64,000 nt of DNA, taken from NCBI GenBank assembly GCA_021397845.1, contig CM038044.1, positions 101,988,942 through 102,052,941 on the forward strand, given 5' to 3'. The position numbers were made by a program, and so were the translations under genes. Positions 57,561-64,000 of the stretch are shown here, piece by piece (position 1 is the first letter of the stretch; each line of letters opens with the position of its first letter). Source of the stretch: Areca catechu. Taxonomy: Eukaryota; Streptophyta; Magnoliopsida; Arecales; Arecaceae. The notes under the pieces were generated by a model. That model searched no databases, was not told the origin of the DNA, and worked only from the letters and a program-made list of their open reading frames with translations.

Positions 57561-58743
57561 TCAATACAAAGATTTGCTCTAGGGTTTGCTAGACCTAGAA
57601 GTCCAATGTAGTATGAATTGACTTAGTATAGACCAAGACTACAAATATCCTTTCAAATGGCTAGGTAAGAGGTGGGATTATGGGAGGTCCCCCCGCTTTC
57701 ATGAGGATCCAATTAAAGAATCACAAATCCACTTAAGGCGTTCGCCTTTGGACCCCTAGCCTTAGACATCACTTTCCAGGAGTAGATGAAGAAATGATTC
57801 ACACTAGTCTTAACACACTAATTGATCTTGACTTGTTGGTGTCCCTAATTTTAATTAGGTTGCTACTCAATTTTATTAAAAGTTTTGGATTCGATGCAAA
57901 ATGTGGTTGGTTGTTTTTGGGCCAAGGAAAGGTAATGACCTCCTTCCCTTATCTTATGATATTGATACCCTTAGAATAGATTATGCATATGAAATCCTAA
58001 TGCAATCTAAAAATCATTTTTTTTTGTATTTTATGATGTGTCAGACTTAAGTTTCAGCTGGTTAAGTGATCAAGCAAGATAGGCTTGGGTTTGGGGGGCT
58101 TTGGATGTGATTTAGTTTTAGCCCAAACAAAACATGCAGAAATCTCAGCAAGTCTGTTTTACATGCAGATTTTATTTTTATTTTTTTAAATTCAAAAAAT
58201 CAGAAAAAAATGACAGAAATTAAGAAGACTAATCAAAGACTACTCAGTGCAAAAATTAGAGAAAAATGGTAGGGATTGGTTGGTGAATCAGACCTAGGGT
58301 CAGACTACCAAAGCAGGTTTAATGTGCAGAACTCGGTTAGGGCCGTATTCTTAGGCAGATTTCACTCTGTTTTTGAATCAAGAAAAATCTCAGAAAGTCA
58401 CAGTAAATATCAGATTAAACTGAGATTAACTGATGAAAAAATTAGGGTAAAAAAGTGAGGTCCTAATGGGGAAACAATCCTAGAATTCAATTCCTAACGT
58501 AGAAATCAATAAGTAGAAATTAAATCCTAAATGAGTGATCTCTTTGTTTTTCTTCTTCACAGGTCAAATCACAATGGCACCCCTACACGCCATAGGAGAC
58601 CCCATTGAATAGGAAGAGAGGGTCTTGCAGCCCTACTTTTCTCTTATGATCGGATGGCTTTGGTGATGTACCCAATCCGAGTGCTTAAAGAGAGAACATG
58701 CATGTTACCATTTTTTTTTTTTTTTACACTACCCATGCAACCA
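57561..58743 (-). other. Chr-B 5' leader
   Basis: Non-coding, partly homologous to the Chr-A leader. A T run lies at 58711-58725. Small open frames (57794-57979, 58276-58458) show no domain. Confidence 0.7.
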
Positions 58744-58756
58744 TGCTCTGATACCA
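58744..58756 (-). other. Primer-binding site of Chr-B (initiator Met tRNA)
   Basis: tgctctgatacca, four bases (aata) from the LTR start at 58761, identical to Chr-A. Confidence 0.93.
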
Positions 58757-58760
58757 AATA

Positions 58761-60210
58761 TGATGTGGCATGCAAGAATGAAGACTAACTTAATGGATTA
58801 ATTAATTGATTGAGCAATGATACCTATCCACATTAGCAATAATTCATACGTAAAAATGTTAAAAGTAATTCAAAGAAGAGACTACTTAATGAAATGAAAC
58901 CTACCCACAATGTAACTCAATCTAATCAAAAGAAGAAGGGATCTAATGATTGAGAAACCCTTAAGACCAAGATATATCCCTTTATATGATCAGATCTAAG
59001 AGATTCGGAAGGAGTTTACTTACTAATGATGAGCTCTCACTTTGTTGATGAAAGATTAATTTCAGCACTCCATTGAGCCGCTACTGGACTTAAAGACTGT
59101 CACCACCAGAATGAAGACTCCATCCATAAATGGTTCCGAGGCAAAGCATACCTCCTCTTTAACTCCGAATTGTAGGGGACCCTATAAAGAAAGACATTAG
59201 AGACATGCCAAGATTGTAGACAATTGATAAAGGAATCAAGATGAAGAGTGGATGTTGGCTCTTCTATGTTGGATAGAAGAGATCTTGGAGGGGAAAAAGC
59301 TGGCATCCTTGGAAGGGATTGACTCCTTGTTGTGCTTGGAAGATGGAAAGGATGGCGCCTCTTGAAGAAACTTTGATTGAAGATCCTTGGAAGTAGGAAT
59401 TGGTGGGCGACTTTGGGATGAAGAAGGAGATGGCTATCTTTGAAGATTTGATGTTGATGGCTTCATTGGAGATGGTGATCTTGAGGGCTTGAAGATGATG
59501 GCATTGAGAGCTGATATGAAGAAGGCATCCCTTGGTAGGTAAATGCTTGTAGAATATCTAAGTTAAGCTTCACACTCATTCCCTCATGGAAGGCATTTGC
59601 ATCACACAAATGGGAAAAAAAATTAGAGCTAAAATTCTCATTCCTTTAGTCATTCATAATGCCATTACAAGGGGCTATGGAGAGGTATTCATAGACCTTC
59701 CAAGCTCATTTGAAATTTCAAAATTCATGGAGATTTACATGGAGAAGATAGTGGGGAGTTGGAGAAGATGGAAGAGAATTACATGATTTATGGAGAAATA
59801 TATGGGCTGGCCATTTCGAGTTTGAATTTAAGTGTAGGCACCCAAGTGGAAGGGGGTGTGAGGTGTCCTCCATGTTGTCATGGCTGCCATCTAGGCTGAG
59901 TGATGTGGCAATCCAACTTGGACTAGAAGTTGGGAAGTTACTCCAAGGTAGTTGTTTTGCTGATTTTATCCCATGTACTGAGTTATCCCAGATAGCTGAT
60001 GTTATTCCAAGTGGCAGGATAAGTGGTAGCAGAATAAGTACGGAATAGCTGAAATGTTGAAGTAGTAGAATCTCTTGAATTGAGTCGGCTCCAATACTCG
60101 AGTCGGATCTTTGGGTTGTGGTTGAGCTGACTCTTGTGGCTTTAATTGGCTTGCTTTATAATTCAATCTACAATGAATTTGATTGAAAACATTTGTTGGT
60201 GTCCGTACCA
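58761..60210 (-). repeat. Chr-B 5' LTR
   Basis: 1450 bp, TGATGTGGCATGC...GGTGTCCGTACCA. It is uninterrupted and holds the empty sites for Sir2 (gaaacctaccc, about 58896) and Chr-A (gagctgactc, about 60124). Confidence 0.95.
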
Positions 60211-60359
60211 TAGGCTACCGTGGCCTCTGCGAGGCCACTTAGTCAAGCTCAATATGGGAGACCATTGCATGGGTGATGGTTGAAACCAAGGTGATGATCA
60301 ATGCCGTAGTGGAGGCCATCAAGTCCAGTGGAGCCCCAGCTTTGAACTTAGGGTTGTGA
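60211..60359 (+). pseudogene. Tat-E antisense ORF, 3' end
   Basis: Starts with the right duplication taggc and continues the frame interrupted at 30806. The last part reads VMVETKVMINAVVEAIKSSG and ends with TGA at 60357-60359. An Ala/Glu/Val-rich terminus is common in Transposase_28-type ORFs. One frameshift separates it from the 5' part. Confidence 0.6.
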
Positions 60360-60654
60360 ATAGCTGCAAGGTCTTTCTGTTCTCCTTTTGTCTTTTGTTG
60401 TACTTAGAATATTTTGATAAACTCCCTGACTTGTTGAAGGCCTCTTTCTTTGCAAAGTTTCTTCCAACAATAAACTAAACTTTTTGTTGATTCAATTCTC
60501 TTCTTTGTTTTCCTTTTTCTTCTTTCTTTTGATGCTTGTTGTCTGGCCCAATGGTCGAGTGGTAGAGTAGTTCGTCCAAAGGGGGCAACCCTTAGGGGAG
60601 TCTTGCCAGGCTTTGCCTACATTTGAGCTAGTGAGGGTTGGCCTGGGACAGGAA
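60360..60654. other. Region downstream of the Tat-E antisense ORF
   Basis: T-rich (ttgtcttttgttgtac, gcctctttctttg), resembling a 3' untranslated region of the plus-strand ORF, then non-coding sequence. The piece at 60548-60585 (caatggtcgagtggtagag) has a faint tRNA A-box look but no tRNA can be folded from it. Confidence 0.4.
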
Positions 60655-61275
60655 AGGTAAATATGGGTGTTGTAGAGTAGGCCATTCGAAAGGACATTGC
60701 TGTGGAGCACCTTGTTGTTCTTCACCAGACCTAGGGTCTAATGAATGAATGTGGGTGCTGTAGAGCAGGCCATCTAGAAGGATGGTGTTGTGGAGCCTCC
60801 CACCTTTCTTCGTCGAACCTAGGGTTTGATGGATGAATGCGGGTACTATAGAGTAGGCCATCCAGAAGGATGGTGCTGTGGAGCATCCCATCTTTCTTCG
60901 CTGGACCTAGGTTTCGATGGATGAGTGTGGGTGTTGTAGAGAAAGCCATCCAGAAAGACAGTGCTGTAGAGCATCCCATCTTTCTTCTTCGAACCTAGGG
61001 TCTGATGGATGAGTGCGAGTACTGTGGAGCAGGCCATTTGGAAGGATGGTGCTGTGGAGCAACCCATCTTTCTTTGCCAGACCTGAGATCTAACGGATGA
61101 GTGCGAGTGCTATAGAGCAAGCCATCCGGAAAAATAGTGCTATGCAGCATCCTGTCTTTCTTCATCAGCTCTAGGGTCCAATGGATGAGTGCAGGTGCTA
61201 TGGAGCAAGCCATCCAAGAGGATGGTGCTGTGGAGCATCCCGTCTTTCTTCATCGAGCCTGGGGTCCAACGGATG
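60655..61275. repeat. 88-bp tandem repeat, seven copies
   Basis: The string gccat in agcaggccatccagaag begins at 60681, 60769, 60857, 60945, 61033, 61121 and 61209, an exact 88-bp period. Each unit contains gtgctgtggagcatcccatct and a gacctagggt.. tgatggatgagtg block. It lies between integrase and antisense ORF of Tat-E. Minus-strand open frames through it are repeat artefacts. Confidence 0.95.
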
Positions 61276-61349
61276 AGTGTTCTTCAAAAGGGTAAAGCCA
61301 AGTTATCCCATCGAGGGGCTTTCCATTTCATTTTTGTATAAGGGATATA

Positions 61350-62618
61350 TATCATTGATAATACACCCTCAAATTTCTTGCATTCCATATCCATGAAATC
61401 TGGGTGCCGTCGAGCTCGGCTATCCGATAGGCTCCTTGGTGTAGAGCTTTGAGTACCCTATAAGGGCCTTCCTAGTTGGTGACAGCTTTCCATACTCACC
61501 AGGCTACGACACTTCCACCCACCTTAGGATGAGGTCTCCTGGGTGAAAAGCTTTTAGCTTCACTTAGGAGTTGTAGTAGTGAGCCACTTGTTGGTGATAT
61601 GTAGCCATATGGAGTTGAGCATTATCTCTTACCTCGTCCAATAAGTCAAGGTTGAGGAGGAGACACACCAAGTTGCTTGACTCATTGAACTACTCCACCC
61701 TCAGCATCGGCAGGCCGATCTCCATCGATATTACCACCTTGACACCAAAGACCAGATTGAATGGCATTTGGTCCGTTGCAATTCAAGACTTGGTGTGGTA
61801 GGCCCACAACACACTAGAAAGCTCTTCTACCCACCAGCCTTTTGCTTCATTTAGCTTGGTGTGAAGCCCTTGAAGGATAGTGCGGTTAGTCACCTCAGCC
61901 TCCCCGTTAGCCTGTGGGTGGCCTACCGATGTGAAGCAGTGGTAGATGCCCAAGTTGATGCAAAACTCCTTGAATACCTAGTTGTTGAACTGTTGCTCAT
62001 TGTCAGTGATGACAATGTGAGGGAGACTGAAGCAGTAGATGACTGATTTCTAAAGGAAGGCCCTGGCCTTGGCCTCAATAATCCATGCCAGGGATTCTGC
62101 CTCCATCCATTTGGTGAAGTAGCTAATGACGATGATCAGATACCTCTACTGGCCAGACGCTGGTGGGAATGGCCCTAAGATGTCCATTCCCCACTAGGCA
62201 AATGGCTAGGAAGAGGAAAGCTGAGTCAGTGGGGAAGCTGGCTATCGCTGGATGTGGGCATGCCATTAGTAGCAATCACATCTCCGTACAAACTCGACTG
62301 CATCCTCCTGCATGGTATCCCAGTAATAACCTTGCCTTAAGGTTTTATAGGCCAGCATTATGCCCCCCACATGATTTTCATAGATGCCTTCATGGATCTC
62401 CTGAAGGACATAGGTGGCTTCGAAAGGTCTTAAGCACTTCAGCAAAGGATAGGAATAAGACCTCTGGTAAGGTTGCCCATCCATCAATACAAACTAGACG
62501 GCCTTCTAGTTCAGGAGGCCTTCTTTTGTGCAGTCTTCAAGCAAGATCCCTTCTGTTATATATTTAATGTAGGGGTTCATCTAGCTTGGCTCGTGGGTGA
62601 TTTGCTAGACCTCACTAT
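61350..62618 (-). pseudogene. Tat-E integrase remnant
   Basis: Read on minus: an RNase H-integrase linker (MNPYIKYITEGILLEDCTKEG, about 62575-62515), the HHCC region (PLLKCLRPFEATYVLQEIHEG.., CDCY), core with MDILGPF, then YLIIVI with Ser for the expected Asp of VIDYFTKW, ITDNEQQF with the second Asp, and PQANGEAEVTNRT with the Glu. It continues through VAHYYNS, EGPYRV and a C-terminal WNARNLRV. Several stops. The upstream RT and RNase H are absent because the sequence changes to Tat-I LTR at about 62619. Confidence 0.8.
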
Positions 62619-63100
62619 TGCTGCATGGACCGTCGTAGCCAATAGCTCCGGTGCGGTGTCGGGCATCGCTCCCCTCGGCTGGAATCTTGTGCACGTTCCC
62701 GGACCCCTGCAAAAGAAAGAGAGACCTAGGGCAGGGATTTCGGCGGGGGCACTCTAACGATCAAGTCAGTGCGCGATCCAGGAAAACAGATTCCCCTTCA
62801 TGGATGCCGGTGAGATTTTCACGTTTGGGGATCATGTATTTTAGAAAAAAAAGTGAGTGTAGGGTGTCAACAGAGAAGGAGGGCTATAGCAGGGTTAGCT
62901 GTGTCCATGTAATTCTTTCGACAAATTTTTTGGTAGCCCCAGAGCGTTGTGTCTGGCTTGCTCCCCCTTCTGTGTGCCAACCTTTACCTCCCTTACCCCT
63001 TATTGGCTTTTGCCTCTTCTTCCTCTCCTTTCGTTCGGAGGCCCCTCTTTGTTTTTATTATGGAGAGGCCATGTATGTGACCTTGACCTTGCTTTCTAGA
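62619..63100 (-). repeat. Tat-type LTR fragment (Tat-I)
   Basis: Resembles 1-435 (accgtcgtagcc.atagct; gggatttcggcgggggcac..caagtcagtg). The left border is set where Tat-E pol wording stops. No clear duplication. A pyrimidine tract ttcccctttt follows at 63103, as for the other Tat LTRs. Confidence 0.45.
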
Positions 63101-63594
63101 TGTTCCCCTTTTAGGGGAGTCCCAGGGGGTGACATCTGGCAGCACGCGGGAACTGCACATGAGCCCCCGTTTATCCCTTTAAGGTGGGGGGTTATGTTAT
63201 TGCCTCTGATGTTTTGGCTGGTCACCATGTTTTGGAAAACCTAGCAAAGCACCAGCATGCGGATGGTCGCCCCAAGGTCTGAATCCTTTAGCATGGGCTT
63301 CTACTTGTGGGTGGTGCAGTTGGTTGACTAGGAGCATCGTGCCTTGATGGGGACGTTCCTTCTTGATCAACGTAAACTGAGGCCTGGGGGGCCTTGGTGC
63401 TTTGGCGAGGCACCACCCTCCATAGGCCTCAGGCGGGGGGCTACCGCCTGTCAGTTGTACTATCTCAGCGATAGGGTTTCGATGAAGGCAACTCTCTTTC
63501 CCACCATTATTTGAATCCCTGTCACCTTCCCCTGTGCTGGTGGCAGCTTGAGCTCGACCTCGGCCAGGAACTAACCTCGGTGATGCAGGACGAA
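63101..63594. other. Unassigned sequence between Tat-I LTR and a chromovirus primer site
   Basis: GC-richer, with a possible minus-strand purine tract at 63103-63112 and no domain I recognise on either strand. It is too short to be the internal region of a complete element, so at least one deletion or nested junction lies here. Confidence 0.3.
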
Positions 63595-63607
63595 AGCTCT
63601 TATACCA
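63595..63607 (-). other. Primer-binding site of chromovirus Chr-F
   Basis: agctcttatacca on plus is tggtataagagct on minus, a Met-tRNA type site with one to two substitutions. Four bases (aaaa) separate it from a TGATGTGG LTR start, the same spacing as Chr-A and Chr-B. Confidence 0.65.
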
Positions 63608-63611
63608 AAAA

Positions 63612-64000
63612 TGATGTGGAACAAAAGAGATGATGCGATGCGGAAGTAAATTAAAATTAATATATTTTTTTATTTATTTATTTTCAGAAGTCGGCTTTGA
63701 CTCAAAGGAAAGATAAACTAATGTTTAAAGAAACTAAGAAATGACAGAAAGCACAATTAAAAGGAGTGGATTATCAGAGTAACTCAGAAGTAGGATCGCT
63801 GGGGATTGAGAAACCCTCAGACCTAGGGTTTACTCCTCTTTCAAAAAACAGACGAAGAGAGAAGAAAAGGTTTTATACCTGACTGTGATATCTCTCGTTG
63901 CTTCAATTGAAGGACACTCTCCAGCAGATTGTAGGATCCATGGAGATGGGGAATCTTCGTAATGGATCCTCGGATTGTAGTCCTATGGCAAGGTTGGCCT
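63612..64000 (-). repeat. Chr-F 5' LTR (partial, runs off the window)
   Basis: Starts TGATGTGGAACAAAAGAG. Like the Chr-B LTR it begins TGATGTGG and contains a gattgagaaaccctcagacc block similar to gattgagaaacccttaagacc at 58947. The remainder lies outside the window. Confidence 0.65.

Larger units (their letters stand above)
30807..60210 (-). mobile_element. Chr-B: degenerate chromovirus (Ty3/gypsy), split by Sir2 and Chr-A
   Basis: 5' LTR 58761-60210, primer site 58744-58756, Gag-Pol remnant 57560-52905, 3' LTR in three pieces (30807-30948, 43642-44869, 52825-52904). The pieces sum to 142+1228+80 = 1450 bp, the same as the intact LTR. Removing Sir2 (12.7 kb) and Chr-A (7.95 kb) leaves an element of about 8.8 kb. 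Frameshifts and stops across pol mark it as older than Chr-A. It lies inside the antisense ORF of Tat-E. Confidence 0.93.
26674..62618 (-). mobile_element. Tat-E: Tat-type gypsy element with antisense ORF, host of Chr-B
   Basis: Minus-strand order from right to left: integrase remnant (62618-61350), 88-bp minisatellite, antisense ORF on plus (28798-30806 and 60211-60359, split by Chr-B), 18-bp repeats, polypurine tract, 3' LTR. An ORF in antisense between integrase and the 3' LTR is a documented trait of some Tat-lineage elements. RT, RNase H and protease are absent, because Tat-I sequence begins at about 62619. After removing Chr-B (29.4 kb) the preserved part is about 6.5 kb. Confidence 0.7.

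Noticed and set aside
60538..60600. A tRNA gene near ggcccaatggtcgagtggtagag
   Set aside because: Only a loose A-box resemblance. No acceptor pairing or T-loop (gttcga-type B box) at the right distance.

Overview
The window looks like a chromosomal segment from a flowering plant with a large, repeat-rich genome. Nearly all of it is LTR retrotransposon sequence nested inside other LTR retrotransposons. The basis is the set of Ty1/copia Sirevirus and Ty3/gypsy (chromovirus, Athila/Tat) proteins, initiator-tRNA-Met primer sites, 5-bp target duplications and a hAT-type MITE. A monocot is possible but I cannot prove it. I find no host gene, tRNA, rRNA or CRISPR array.

Left block (1-24614). A decayed minus-strand Tat-type gypsy element (Tat-H, 1-2223) holds an LTR fragment, a 117-bp minisatellite and reverse transcriptase joined to an integrase tail. 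It was hit by an old minus-strand Sirevirus (Sir3), whose 3' LTR is 2224-3342 plus 22395-22811. Inside that LTR sits an Athila/Tat-like defective element (Gyp-C, 3343-22389, duplication gcatg). Inside the left LTR of Gyp-C sits a complete-length Sirevirus (Sir1, 3767-14702, duplication ctttt) with 1539-bp LTRs, gag, pol and a third 'env-like' ORF, all broken by stops and frameshifts.

Middle (24615-26673) is AT-rich sequence that I could not assign.

Right block (26674-64000). A minus-strand Tat element (Tat-E) carries an LTR (26674-27392), an 18-bp repeat, an antisense ORF resembling Pfam Transposase_28, an 88-bp minisatellite and an integrase remnant. A chromovirus (Chr-B, 30807-60210, duplication caggc/taggc) landed in the antisense ORF. 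The left LTR of Chr-B was then hit twice. Sir2 (30949-43636) entered at aacct and itself carries a hAT-like MITE and a solo LTR. Chr-A (44870-52819) entered at gctga and has a nearly intact 1545-residue Gag-Pol. Once the two insertions are removed, the left LTR of Chr-B is 1450 bp, exactly the length of the right one. At the right edge are another Tat-type LTR and the primer site plus LTR start of a further chromovirus.

The most unusual signals are three. (1) The 3' LTR of Chr-A is shortened to 501 bp and ends in a 43-bp perfect inverted copy of its own U3 start, flush with the target duplication. (2) Arrays of GTGTCGAC in Sirevirus U3 regions recur in the spacer just before the third ORF. 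(3) All four of the clearest large nested insertions into retrotransposons of known boundary struck LTRs, and their empty sites are preserved in sister LTRs within the same window.
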